The notes under the pieces were generated by a model. The model was given only the letters and a program-made list of their open reading frames with translations, did no database searches and was not told the origin of the DNA. This document shows positions 24,773-33,285 of a stretch of DNA of 64,000 bases, in pieces. The stretch spans positions 372,001 to 436,000 of the forward strand of contig NZ_JAUEQY010000002.1 of the NCBI RefSeq assembly GCF_030406325.1, read 5' to 3'. This stretch comes from Actinomadura sp. DC4 (lineage in GTDB: Bacteria; Actinomycetota; Actinomycetes; Streptosporangiales; Streptosporangiaceae). A program made the position numbers and the translations under genes. How positions within the stretch are numbered: the first letter of the stretch is position 1; each line of letters starts with the position of its first letter.

Positions 24773-25294
24773 ATGCGTAAAACGTTTTGTGCGCTGGCCG
24801 GCACCGTCGGCCTCGTCGCGGCGACGGCGTTGCCCGCCGCGGCGGTCGACACGACCGTCACATTCGCGATCACGACCGCCGGTCTCACGATCAGCGCGCC
24901 GGGAGCGGTGAACCTCGGGGAGGTGGCATCGGGCGCCACCAACGTCTCGGGTCAGATCGGGCCGGTCACGGTGACCGACCTCCGCGGTACTCTCGGCGGC
25001 TCCTGGACGGCGACCGTCACCTCGACCGATTTCACCACCGGTGCCGCCACGGGACCTGAGACCATCCCGGCCATCAACGTCAGTTATGTCCCCGGGGACG
25101 CGACCAGCACGACAGGCACGGGCACCTTCACTCCGGGCCCGGGCGGCATTCTCAATGTGCCGCGAGTCGCCTTCACCGGTACCGCGCTGACGGGCAACAA
25201 CACCGCGACCTGGAACCCGACGCTCACCATCACGATTCCGGCGGCGGCCGTCGCGGGAACGTACACCGGCACCATCACCCATTCGGTCGCCTAG
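24773..25294 (+). CDS. Secreted WxL-like beta-sandwich protein
   Basis: 173 aa. The signal peptide ends near ALPAAA (MRKTFCALAGTVGLVAATA). The mature protein is Thr/Val/Gly-rich beta sequence without cysteine: TVTFAITTAGLTISAPGAVNLG, GPVTVTDLRGTLGGSWTATVTS and a final TWNPTLTITIPAAAVAGTY. The GSWTATV and terminal TYTGTITHSVA stretches resemble the WxL domain that attaches non-covalently to peptidoglycan in Firmicutes, though only one W-x motif is obvious. It is 9 bases before a DUF916-like gene, the expected partner of WxL proteins. Substrate or role is not known. Confidence 0.65.
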   Translation: MRKTFCALAGTVGLVAATALPAAAVDTTVTFAITTAGLTISAPGAVNLGEVASGATNVSGQIGPVTVTDLRGTLGGSWTATVTSTDFTTGAATGPETIPAINVSYVPGDATSTTGTGTFTPGPGGILNVPRVAFTGTALTGNNTATWNPTLTITIPAAAVAGTYTGTITHSVA

Positions 25295-25303
25295 CCGGCG
25301 CGA

Positions 25304-26314
25304 ATGACGATCGTGCGGCTTCTCACCACCATCATGAGGCTGCTGGCCGCCGGTTCGATCATCCCGGCCGCCGGCAGCCTCGGCGGAACCGCCGCGGCGG
25401 CGCCCCGGCCGCACAGCAACGGAATCGAGCTCCGTCTCGTCGACGCACCGGTCAGCGAGCGACCCGACTCCCGCGCTTGGCGCTACATCATCGACCACCT
25501 TCCGCCGGGTGCCGTCATCCACCGGCGCGTCCAGATCACCAACACGACCGGCTCGACTCGCCGGATCGCGCTCTACGCGGCGGCCGCGCAGATCGGCAAG
25601 CAGAAGTTCCAGTTCGCCCCCGCCCGTACTCCCAACGAGCTGTCCACCTGGACCAAGACGGACAAACAAGAGCTGACCCTCCCGCCGCACACGCGGTCGA
25701 TGGTCACCACGACCATCAACGTGCCCGGCGACGCCGCTCCCGGGGAGCGCTACGCCGTCGTCTGGGCCGAGACGGCGGCGAAGGCGCCGTCCAACGGTGG
25801 CGTCGCCGAGATCAACCGGGTCGGGATCCGGATCTATCTTTCCGTCGGCCCCGGCAACCCGCCGGCCGCAGCCTTCACCATCGACTCGATCACCGCTCTG
25901 CGGTCACCCGACGGCCGCCAGGCGGTGCAGGCCCAGGTCCACAACACCGGCGGTCGCGCTCTCGACCTGAGCGGCAGCCTGAAGCTGACGAACGGCCCGG
26001 GTAGTCTGAACGCCGGCCCGTTCCCGGTCCAGACGGGGACCACTCTTGCCCCCGGCGACTCGGGATCCGTGTCCGTGCCCCTGGAGGTGCACGTGCCGAA
26101 CGGTCCGTGGCGTGCCCACATCCGGCTGCGAAGTGGACTGACCCAACGGACCGCCGAGGCCACGATCACGTTCCCGATCTCCGCGGGACGGGAAACGGCC
26201 AGGGCGGAGACGGCCATGACCTACCCCCTCGTGGCGCTCATCGTCGGCCTGATCCTCACAAGCATCATCGGTGGCCGGTCCCTTATACGGCGGCGGCGAA
26301 GAAACAGGGCCTGA
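25304..26314 (+). CDS. DUF916-like WxL-partner protein with C-terminal membrane anchor
   Basis: 336 aa. A signal peptide (LLAAGSIIPAAGSLGGTAAAA) is followed by a first beta domain (GIELRLVDAPVSERPDSRAW to VWAETAAKA). Its PGAVIHRRVQITNTTGSTRRIALYA and FAPARTPNELSTWTK are typical of the DUF916 peptidoglycan-binding module. A second Ig-like domain runs ~190-295 (AQVHNTGGRALDLSGSLKLT). It ends with one transmembrane helix (YPLVALIVGLILTSIIGG) and a short basic tail. This matches DUF916-DUF3324 proteins that sit beside WxL proteins. A strong terminator follows 20 bases after the stop. Confidence 0.72.
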   Translation: MTIVRLLTTIMRLLAAGSIIPAAGSLGGTAAAAPRPHSNGIELRLVDAPVSERPDSRAWRYIIDHLPPGAVIHRRVQITNTTGSTRRIALYAAAAQIGKQKFQFAPARTPNELSTWTKTDKQELTLPPHTRSMVTTTINVPGDAAPGERYAVVWAETAAKAPSNGGVAEINRVGIRIYLSVGPGNPPAAAFTIDSITALRSPDGRQAVQAQVHNTGGRALDLSGSLKLTNGPGSLNAGPFPVQTGTTLAPGDSGSVSVPLEVHVPNGPWRAHIRLRSGLTQRTAEATITFPISAGRETARAETAMTYPLVALIVGLILTSIIGGRSLIRRRRRNRA

Positions 26315-26334
26315 ACGGCAGGATCCGCGATGGC

Positions 26335-26378
26335 GGCCGCGACGTCCGCCCGGTCGACGCCGGGCGGACGTCGCGGCC
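26335..26378. terminator. Perfect 19-bp hairpin
   Basis: GGCCGCGACGTCCGCCCGG (26335-26353) and its exact complement (26360-26378) enclose a 6-base loop TCGACG. It lies between the convergent DUF916-like and sensor kinase genes and can stop transcription from both sides. Confidence 0.88.
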
Positions 26379-26468
26379 CACACCGGCACTCCGCACACCG
26401 TCTCGTGATCCTCGCGGGCCCGCTGCGCGAGGGGCCGTAAAGGTCCCGGGGCCGCTGCCCCACAGGCC

Positions 26469-27848
26469 CTAGAGGTCCTCGCCGAGGATCGGGAGGGTGA
26501 GGACGAAGCAGGTGCCGAGGTCGTCGTCGGCCAGGGTCAGTGAGCCGCCGTACGCGTGGGCGATGTCGCGGGAGATCGCCAGGCCCAGGCCCGTACCCCC
26601 CGAGTCGAGCCTGCGTGCCGCCGGCAGCCGGATGAACCGTTCGAAGATCCGTTCCCGGTCCTCGGGCGCGATGGTCTCGCCGTCGTTGAACACCTCGACG
26701 ACCGCGTCGTCGGCCTCGCGGCGCACGGTCACGATGACCTCGGAGTCGGCGTGGCGGGCGGCGTTGTCGAGCAGGTTGGTGAGCACCCGGCCGATGTCGA
26801 CGCTGTTCACCCGGGCGACCACACCGGGCTCGGCGTCCACCTTGGCGGCGACGCGGCGCGGCCGGCGGGCGACCTCGCGCTCGGCCAGGTCGCCGAGGTC
26901 GACGTGCTCGGCCCGGCCGGGCAGGCCGGCCTCCCGCCGGGCGAGGACGAGCAGCTCGGTGACGATGTTCTGCAGGCGTTCGGTGTTCTTCAGCGTCGTG
27001 CCGAGCGCGGCCCGCAGGTCGGCGCCCTCCGGGTCGATCAGCGCGGTCTCGAGCTCCGCGCGCAGCCCCGCGATCGGGCTGCGCAGGTCGTGAGAGACGT
27101 CGGAGACGAGCCGCCGCTGCTGCTCGACCGCCGCCTCCAGCCGGTCGAGGGTGGCGTTGATCGCCATCACCAGCGAGTGGAACTCGTCGCGCCGGGGCGG
27201 TACCGGGACCCGGCGGTGCAGGTCCGCGGCGTTGATCTCGTCGAGCTCGGCCCGGATCAGCTCGACCGGGCGCGCCCTGCGGGCGTCGAGCCACCACCTC
27301 CAGGCCCCCGCCGCGCCGATGCTGACCGGGATGCCCAGCGCGAGGAAGACCGCGAGCCCGGGCCGGGGGAACAGCCCCAGCTCCGGGGCGAGGACGTACA
27401 CGGTGAGCGGCCCGGACGGGCCGGCCACGCGGGTCGCGACGCCGGTGAAGCAGCGGTTTCCCGGGCAGACGCGCTCGAACAGCGGGCCGTCCCCGGCCGG
27501 CCGGGGCGCCCGCAGCGCCGACAGACCGACGAGAGAGCGGCTGGCCGCCACGACGTGCCGCCGGTCGTCCTGGACCTGGATCAGGCCGGGCGTGCCGCTG
27601 ACGATCGGGGTGGCGAGGTGGCCCGTACGCGCGATGGCGCCGACCTGACGCGCGGTGAAGACGAGCTGGTTGCTCAGCTGGGCGCCGGCCTGGATCCGTA
27701 CGAAGGCCAGCAGGGCGCCGTACGCGAGCATGGCGAGGAAACCCGTCACCACCATCGCGATGACGGTGACGCGCACTCTGCTGAGTTGCTCGTTGGGAAG
27801 CCGCACGATTTTGCGCCGCGGACACACCGCCCCCCGACGGTCGTTCAC
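26469..27848 (-). CDS. Membrane sensor histidine kinase, orphan
   Basis: 459 aa. TM1 is VTVIAMVVTGFLAMLAYGALLAFV and TM2 is GLAVFLALGIPVSIGAAGAW; between them is a ~110-residue outer domain with a CPGNRC cysteine pair. A HAMP segment follows, then the DHp helix with the phosphoacceptor His (RLVSDVSHDLRSPIAGL). The ATPase domain has N (LTNLLDNAARHA), G1 (VEVFNDGETIAPED) and G2 (GGTGLGLAISRDI) boxes. In the G1 box the usual DNGPGI is changed to NDGETI. No response-regulator gene is adjacent, which is unusual for this class. Confidence 0.9.
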   Translation of the reverse strand: MNDRRGAVCPRRKIVRLPNEQLSRVRVTVIAMVVTGFLAMLAYGALLAFVRIQAGAQLSNQLVFTARQVGAIARTGHLATPIVSGTPGLIQVQDDRRHVVAASRSLVGLSALRAPRPAGDGPLFERVCPGNRCFTGVATRVAGPSGPLTVYVLAPELGLFPRPGLAVFLALGIPVSIGAAGAWRWWLDARRARPVELIRAELDEINAADLHRRVPVPPRRDEFHSLVMAINATLDRLEAAVEQQRRLVSDVSHDLRSPIAGLRAELETALIDPEGADLRAALGTTLKNTERLQNIVTELLVLARREAGLPGRAEHVDLGDLAEREVARRPRRVAAKVDAEPGVVARVNSVDIGRVLTNLLDNAARHADSEVIVTVRREADDAVVEVFNDGETIAPEDRERIFERFIRLPAARRLDSGGTGLGLAISRDIAHAYGGSLTLADDDLGTCFVLTLPILGEDL

Positions 27849-28381
27849 GGCAACGATGAGTTACCCGGCAGACACCCCGCTTATGCGTTTGCGCAGGCCA
27901 CAGCCTTTTAACCGCAAGATCGGCCGGGAGCGTGTCCAGAAGCGGCCGGGGCGGTCCCCCGCCGGGAGAGGTGTACCCGGATGCCCGAATCCCCGGTCGC
28001 CGACCCGGCGTGACCGGCGGACACGCTCCGCGACGAAACCGTCGGCGCATCTCCGGCTGTCGCGTCGTCTCGTTCGCTTTTTCCTGGCCTTCGCGACGGA
28101 ACGGCTGAGGTACCCCACGACCGTTGTGACCAGTACATTTAATCGCATATGCGAAACCTCGCCCGGGGTCTTGGTTCCCGGTCGTCGCGCCGTACCGATG
28201 TGTGTCAAAGTTGACACGCGACAGATTGCAGAAGAGCGGTGATACTCAGACGTGGGAGACAGACGGTCGCGATGACGGTCGCCCGCCGGGCGGCGCGCAC
28301 CAGAACAACTAAAACTGGAAGGATGCCGTCCGCGCCACGGGTTGGTGGCAAATCGGCGTTCGTTGGGAGGCGGGAGCGCCA
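27849..28381. other. Intergenic region, 533 bases, with two short palindromes
   Basis: No frame has an RBS plus coding composition. The perfect palindrome TCGCATATGCGA lies at 28143-28154. GTGTCAA-AG-TTGACAC (28202-28217) has perfect 7-base arms and contains a -35-like TTGACA. They probably belong to the promoter of the small gene at 28382. The left part, near the kinase start, shows nothing clear. Confidence 0.5.
28202..28217. promoter_or_regulatory. Palindrome overlapping a -35-like TTGACA
   Basis: Inverted repeat GTGTCAA/TTGACAC with two-base spacer, 164 bases before the small ORF at 28382. A repressor site over a promoter is the simplest reading. No matching -10 at standard spacing is obvious. 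Confidence 0.35.
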
Positions 28382-28531
28382 ATGAAGAAGTACCTCACCT
28401 GGGCACTCGGGGCCTTTGTTGTGTTCTACCTGCTCAATTCTCCGTCAGGTGCGGCTCACGTAGTGCACAACGCACTGGGTACCCTCGCCGATGCGGGCAA
28501 CTCACTGTCGAGGTTCGTGAACGCACTGTGA
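28382..28531 (+). CDS. 49-residue small secreted or membrane protein
   Basis: ATG with GGGAGGCGGGAG upstream. MKKYLTWALGAFVVFYLLNS is a short basic start plus hydrophobic helix. The rest is an amphipathic helix with AAHVVHNALGTLADAGNSLSRFVNAL. It looks like one of the small single-helix proteins common in streptomycete-type genomes, which have no assigned function. The hydrophobic segment could be a signal peptide or a membrane anchor. The next gene starts 164 bases on with its own operator. Confidence 0.65.
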   Translation: MKKYLTWALGAFVVFYLLNSPSGAAHVVHNALGTLADAGNSLSRFVNAL

Positions 28532-28651
28532 TCCCCGGCGCGGCCTCAGCCGCGCCACCCTCACACTTCCGGCGGACCGTCCGCTGTGATTTCGCCACGT
28601 GACCACCTCGTGGCCGACCCTGTATCTCGTGCTCCCCGGTGCACGGCTCTG

Positions 28652-28666
28652 TAGAACCAGGTTCTA
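28652..28666. promoter_or_regulatory. KstR-like palindromic operator
   Basis: TAGAACC-A-GGTTCTA, a perfect 15-base palindrome, lies 30 bases before the racemase start. It resembles the KstR site TAGAACnnGTTCTA but with three instead of two central bases. KstR is a TetR-family repressor of sterol catabolism. The placement over the promoter of a sterol side-chain-type gene fits; the extra base leaves doubt. Confidence 0.5.
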
Positions 28667-28695
28667 GAGTAGGCCGACGACCTGAGAGGTGGAGC

Positions 28696-29826
28696 ATGGG
28701 ACCGCTGCACGGTGTACGCGTCATCGAGATCGCTAGTCTCGCACCCGCGCCGTTCGGCTGCATGGTGCTGTCCGACCTGGGCGCCGATGTGCTCCGGGTC
28801 GACCGGCCCACGAGCGTCGGACGCGACGCGTCGCCCGACCCGCTGGGGCGCGGCCGTCGTTCCATCGGTCTCAACCTGAAGGACCCCGCCGGGGTCGACG
28901 TGCTGCTGCGGCTGGTGGAGACCGCCGACGTCCTGGTCGAGGGGTTCCGGCCGGGCGTGACCGAGCGTCTCGGCTTCGGTCCCGACGTGTGCCTGGAGCG
29001 CAACCCCGGCCTCGTGTACGGGCGTATGACGGGCTGGGGCCAGGAGGGCCCGATGTCCCAGATGGCCGGGCACGACATCAACTACATCGCCATCGCGGGC
29101 GCGCTCGAACCCATCGGACGCGCCGGGGAGCGGCCGGTGCCGCCGCTGAACCTGCTCGGCGACTTCGGCGGCGGCGGCATGCTCCTGGCCGTCGGCATCC
29201 TGTCCGCGCTGTTCGAGCGGTCCCGGTCCGGCCGCGGCCAGGTCGTGGACGCGGCGATGGTCGACGGCGCGGCCCTGCTGACCTCCTTCATCCACGGCAT
29301 GCGCGGCTCGGGCGCGTGGCAGGACGCGCGCGGCACCAACCTGCTCGACACCGGGGCGCCGTTCTACGACACGTACGAGACCGCCGACGGGCTGTTCATG
29401 AGCGTCGGCGCGCTGGAGCCGCAGTTCTACGCGGCGCTGCTGCACGGGCTGGGCCTCGCGGACGAGGACCTGCCGGGTCAGCTCGACCGCGACCGCTGGC
29501 CGGAGCTGCGGGCGCGCTTCACCGAGGTGTTCAAGCAGCGGACGCGGGACGAGTGGACCGCGGTCTTCGACGGCACGGACGCCTGCGTCGCCCCGATCCT
29601 CGGCCTCGCCGAGGCCCCGGCCCACGGCCACGCGACCGCGCGTACGGGCTTCATCGAGGTGGGCGGCCTGCCGCAGCCGGCGCCCGCACCCCGCTTCAGC
29701 CGCACCTCGGCCGAGACCCCGGCCCCGCCCGTACGCCCCGGCGAGCACACCGACGCCGCGCTCGGCGAGCTCGGCCTGACGCCGGAAGAGATCGCCGACC
29801 TGCGCGAAAGCGGCGCGATCGCCTGA
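28696..29826 (+). CDS. CaiB/BaiF CoA-transferase family, alpha-methylacyl-CoA racemase type
   Basis: 376 aa, GGTGGAG RBS. Family-III signatures: VIEIASLAPAPFGCMVLSDLGADVL, RGRRSIGLNLKDP and GRMTGWGQEGP. MAGHDINYIAIAGAL and PPLNLLGDFGGGGM carry the His and Asp that act as the acid-base pair in mycobacterial MCR, so a racemase is more likely than a CoA-transferase. It epimerises 2-methylacyl-CoA thioesters made in branched lipid or sterol side-chain degradation. The KstR-like site upstream and a CYP125-like P450 11 kb away fit sterol use, but no ring-degradation genes are here. Confidence 0.85.
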   Translation: MGPLHGVRVIEIASLAPAPFGCMVLSDLGADVLRVDRPTSVGRDASPDPLGRGRRSIGLNLKDPAGVDVLLRLVETADVLVEGFRPGVTERLGFGPDVCLERNPGLVYGRMTGWGQEGPMSQMAGHDINYIAIAGALEPIGRAGERPVPPLNLLGDFGGGGMLLAVGILSALFERSRSGRGQVVDAAMVDGAALLTSFIHGMRGSGAWQDARGTNLLDTGAPFYDTYETADGLFMSVGALEPQFYAALLHGLGLADEDLPGQLDRDRWPELRARFTEVFKQRTRDEWTAVFDGTDACVAPILGLAEAPAHGHATARTGFIEVGGLPQPAPAPRFSRTSAETPAPPVRPGEHTDAALGELGLTPEEIADLRESGAIA

Positions 29827-29883
29827 AACGGGCTCCCGCAAATGCGGGATCCCCTGCGGCCCGGGTTACGTCATCCTGGCCGC

Positions 29884-30555
29884 ATGGGATTGATCCGCGT
29901 CCTCATCGTCGATGACCAGGTGCTGTTCGCCGAGGCGCTCGCCGCCCGGCTCAGCGCCGAGCCCGACCTGGAGATCCTTCCCGTCGCCCACGACATCCGG
30001 CGTGCCACCGCGCTCATCGCGACCGAGTCGCCGCAGGTCGTCGTCCTTGACCTCGTGCTCGGCGAGGAGAGCGGACTGGACGCGCTCGACCTCCTGCGCC
30101 GGCGCCATCCCGACATACGCGCCGTGGTGCTCAGCGGGGTCACCGACATCGATCCGATCGTGACCGCCCTGCGCCGGGGCGCGGTCGGCTGGCTGCCCAA
30201 GACCGAGAGCGCCGACCTGGTCTCGCGGGTGATCCGCGGGGCGGCCGGGCGCGGCGGCTGGATCCCGCCCGCCGTGCTCGGCGAGGTGCTGCGCCGGCTG
30301 CTGGCCGACGGGATGCCGGACGCCGACGACCTCGCCGAGCTGACGCCTCGCGAGCGCGAGGTGCTGCGGTGCATGGTGGACGGGCGGAACCGCCCCGAGA
30401 TCGCCGACCGGCTCGGGCTGTCGGCCAACACCGTGCGTACCCACACCCAGAACCTCCTCTCCAAGCTGGACGCGCACTCGGCGCTCGAGGCCATCACGGT
30501 CGCGATGCGCGCCGGGATGCGTCCGTCGAATCCCGGCGATGATCCCCCGATGTGA
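29884..30555 (+). CDS. NarL/LuxR-type response regulator
   Basis: 223 aa from the ATG giving MGLIRVLIVDDQ. The receiver has the acidic pair (VDDQ), the phosphoacceptor Asp in VVVLDLVLGEESG, the conserved Ser (VVLSGVTD) and Lys (WLPKTES). The LuxR domain is LTPREREVLRCMVDGRNRPEIADRLGLSANTVRTHTQNLLSKL. No kinase is adjacent, but a cytosolic kinase and a second regulator of the same type lie 3 kb downstream on the same strand, across two glycan genes. Confidence 0.92.
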   Translation: MGLIRVLIVDDQVLFAEALAARLSAEPDLEILPVAHDIRRATALIATESPQVVVLDLVLGEESGLDALDLLRRRHPDIRAVVLSGVTDIDPIVTALRRGAVGWLPKTESADLVSRVIRGAAGRGGWIPPAVLGEVLRRLLADGMPDADDLAELTPREREVLRCMVDGRNRPEIADRLGLSANTVRTHTQNLLSKLDAHSALEAITVAMRAGMRPSNPGDDPPM

Positions 30556-30676
30556 ACGGGCGTCCCCCATATGGCGTAGGTCGTCATCGTCCTGATGCGC
30601 GTTCAGGCGCGGTGACGGCGCCCGTACTCTCGGCGCAGGCGAGAGGGGCGTTCGTGGAAAACGGGCGGGGCTGACC

Positions 30677-32053
30677 TTGCGGAAGCGCAGATGCCACGGC
30701 GGCGACGGCCGCGTCCGTACCCTGATCATCGGGGCGGGCCACGCCGGCCGTACGCTCGCGCGGGCGTTGCTCGAGTCCGGCGGCGGCCTGACGCCGGTCG
30801 GGTTCCTCGACGACGGGCCCGATGACCCCATGGACCTCCCGGTGCTCGGCGGCACCGGCGACGTCGCGGGCGCCGCGTGGCCGGTACGCGCGAAGGTCGC
30901 CGTCGTCGCGATCCCGTCCCTGCCGCCCGTACGCGTCGCGCGGCTGATCGAGCAGGTCTCGCGGGCGGGCCTGGACGTGCGCTATCTGCCGCCGGGCGCC
31001 CGGGCCGGTACGGAGCCGCTGCGGCTGCTCGGCCGGGACGAGCTGATGGTGGCGAGCCTGCGCGCGCGCCGGTTCGTCGCGGGCCGGCGGGTGCTGGTGA
31101 CCGGCGCGGGCGGCGCCGTCGGCGCCCAGCTCTGCCGCCGCCTGCGCACGCTCCGCCCCGCGGCGCTCATCCAGCTCGACAACGACTCGGGCGCGCTGGC
31201 CCGGCTGACCGCCGAGAGCGACGAGGGACGCCCCGCCGCCGTGGACATCCGGGACGGGCCGCGGGTCGACGCGCTGTTCGACGACGTACGGCCGGAGCTG
31301 GTGCTGCACACCGCCGGGTTCAACCACGACCCGCGGCCGCTGGAGCGGCGCCCGTCCGCGGCGGTGCGCACCAACGTCCTGGGCACCGGCAACCTCGTGC
31401 GCGCGGCGGTGCGGTACGACGTCGAGCGGCTCGTCCTGGTCTCCACCGACCAGGCCGCCGAGCCGGTCTCGGTCCTCGGCGCGACCCGCCGCCTGGCGGA
31501 GCTCGTCCTGCAGGCGGAGGCGGGCGGCCCGACGTGCTTCGCTGCGGTACGGGCCGGCAGCGTGCTGGGCTCGGGCGCGTCCCCGCTGCGCGCGGTCGCG
31601 GGCCAGCTCGCCGCCGGCCAGCCGGTCACCGTGGCCCATCCGGACGCCGCGCGGCACCTGATGAGCGCGCGGGAGGCCGCCGAACTCGTCCTGGAGGCCA
31701 CCGCGATGGCCGAGGACGCCGAGACGTTCGCCCTGGACACCGGCCCGCCGTCGCCGGTGCTGGAGGTGGTGGGCGCGCTGGTGGACGGCCTGCGGGTGCC
31801 GGACGTGACGATCCGTTTCACGGGCCTGGGCCCGGGCGAACGGCTGCGCGCCCGGTCCTTCGCGGCCTCGGAGGAACGCCTGCGCACCGCCCACCCGCTG
31901 ATCTTCGCCACCCGCGCCACGGTGCCCGCGCACGGCCGGAACGAGCCCCTCACCGCGCTCCTGGACGCGGCGGCCCGGGGAGCCGACGACGAGGTACGGG
32001 CGCTGATGCGCCGCATCCTGCCGGAGTACCGCCCCCGCGAGGAAGACCCATGA
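30677..32053 (+). CDS. CapD-like nucleotide-sugar dehydratase homologue with altered active site
   Basis: 458 aa, TTG start (the first possible one after an in-frame stop in the neighbouring frame; no ATG/GTG alternative). It has two Rossmann parts: TLIIGAGHAGRTLARALLE (~15-33) and RRVLVTGAGGAVGAQLCRRL (~138-157), as in the CapD/PglF family. It lacks the N-terminal membrane helices of those enzymes. In active members the catalytic stretch reads STDKAVNPxxxMGATKR; here it is STDQAAEPVSVLGATRR. The Lys is Gln and the second Lys is Arg, so dehydration is doubtful. The stop overlaps the glycosyltransferase start (ATGA). It may be a regulatory or binding relative. Confidence 0.78.
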   Translation: MRKRRCHGGDGRVRTLIIGAGHAGRTLARALLESGGGLTPVGFLDDGPDDPMDLPVLGGTGDVAGAAWPVRAKVAVVAIPSLPPVRVARLIEQVSRAGLDVRYLPPGARAGTEPLRLLGRDELMVASLRARRFVAGRRVLVTGAGGAVGAQLCRRLRTLRPAALIQLDNDSGALARLTAESDEGRPAAVDIRDGPRVDALFDDVRPELVLHTAGFNHDPRPLERRPSAAVRTNVLGTGNLVRAAVRYDVERLVLVSTDQAAEPVSVLGATRRLAELVLQAEAGGPTCFAAVRAGSVLGSGASPLRAVAGQLAAGQPVTVAHPDAARHLMSAREAAELVLEATAMAEDAETFALDTGPPSPVLEVVGALVDGLRVPDVTIRFTGLGPGERLRARSFAASEERLRTAHPLIFATRATVPAHGRNEPLTALLDAAARGADDEVRALMRRILPEYRPREEDP

Positions 32054-33132
32054 CCGACGGAGCGCCGGCCGACCGGCTGCGCGTCGCCCTCGTCCTCAAC
32101 CGGTTCGAAGGCGGCCCCGCACGCGCCGCCCTGACCGCCGCACTCGCACTCGACGCCGGAGCGTACGACCACACCGTCGTCACCGGGGGGCCCGGGGCGC
32201 TCGACGAGTGGGCCGCGGAGTCCGGGGTCGAGGTGGTGCGCGCCGAGGGGACGCGGGCGCTGGCCGACGTCCTGGACGCCGGTTCGTACGACGTCGTTCA
32301 CACCCATGACGGCACCGCGGGGCGGCTCGCCGCCGTTCGTGCGGGTGTGCCGCGGCTCGTGCACACCTGGTACTCCCCGCCCGCGCCCTCTCCCGCCGAG
32401 CGGCGGGCGGCCCGGCACACTGACGTGTTCCTCGCCGTGGGCACGCGGACGGCCGCGCGGGCGCTCCGGCTCGGGCTCGCCGCTCCGGAGCGGCTGCGGG
32501 CGATCTGGCCCGCCGTCGAACTCCCGAAGCAGGCCGGCACGCGCACGCGGGCGCGGCGGACGCTCGGGCTCCCGCTCGGCGCGCAGGTGGTCGGGGGGAT
32601 CGGCGCGGCGCGCGGCGCGCGGCGGTCCGACGTGTTCGCGCGGGCGATCGCGCGGCTGCCCACGAACGTCCACGGCGTCTGGGCCGACATCGACGGCGGG
32701 CCCCGGCTGCCGGGGCGGATGAGCCGCCGGCTGACCGAACACCTCGGCGGCGACCGGCTGCTGTGGCTGGGCCACCGCGACGAGATCGCCGACCTGCTGC
32801 CCGGTTTCGACGTGCTCGCCATGATCGGCCGCCACGAGGGCGTGCCGTACACCGCCGTCGAGGCGGCCGCGGCCGGCGTGCCGCTCGTCGGGACGGTGGC
32901 GCCGAGCGGACCGGACATCATCCGGGCCGGCGAAACGGGTCTTCTCACCGCGCCCGGCGATCCCGGACAACTCGCCGACGCAATCGCCTTTATTTTGGAC
33001 AATCCCGGAGAAGCGCGTCGAATGAGTCGAGCCGCGCTGACTCGGGTGGCCGATCGCTGCGACCCCCGGTCACTTTCGGTGACTTTGGACGAGGTTTATC
33101 GAATTTCGTCCGCGCACTTGGATTGCACGTAG
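32050..33132 (+). CDS. Glycosyltransferase family 4-like
   Basis: 360 aa. The N-terminal GT-B half starts LRVALVLNRFEGGPARAALTAAL and contains YDVVHTHDGTAGRLAAV. The C-terminal half holds the nucleotide-sugar site: FDVLAMIGRHEGVPYTAVEAAAAGVPLVGT (the E-x7-E pattern) and AGETGLLTAPGDPGQLADAI. It would transfer a sugar from a nucleotide donor to an unknown acceptor at the inner membrane face. It is coupled to the CapD-like gene. Base composition drops near the 3' end, which has more AT-ending codons than the rest. Confidence 0.88.
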   Translation: MTDGAPADRLRVALVLNRFEGGPARAALTAALALDAGAYDHTVVTGGPGALDEWAAESGVEVVRAEGTRALADVLDAGSYDVVHTHDGTAGRLAAVRAGVPRLVHTWYSPPAPSPAERRAARHTDVFLAVGTRTAARALRLGLAAPERLRAIWPAVELPKQAGTRTRARRTLGLPLGAQVVGGIGAARGARRSDVFARAIARLPTNVHGVWADIDGGPRLPGRMSRRLTEHLGGDRLLWLGHRDEIADLLPGFDVLAMIGRHEGVPYTAVEAAAAGVPLVGTVAPSGPDIIRAGETGLLTAPGDPGQLADAIAFILDNPGEARRMSRAALTRVADRCDPRSLSVTLDEVYRISSAHLDCT

Positions 33133-33285
33133 ACGCTGTATCTTCAAGCTTAGTTTACCGAGAGTGACCACATGACCACCTCCGGCCAGCAACCCTCTAT
33201 TTACCACCGGCTGCCTGGACACCGGCGTCGTACGGAGTGACGGTCGACAACGTTGGTCCATGTTTTCCAAAGACGGGGGTCTCCA

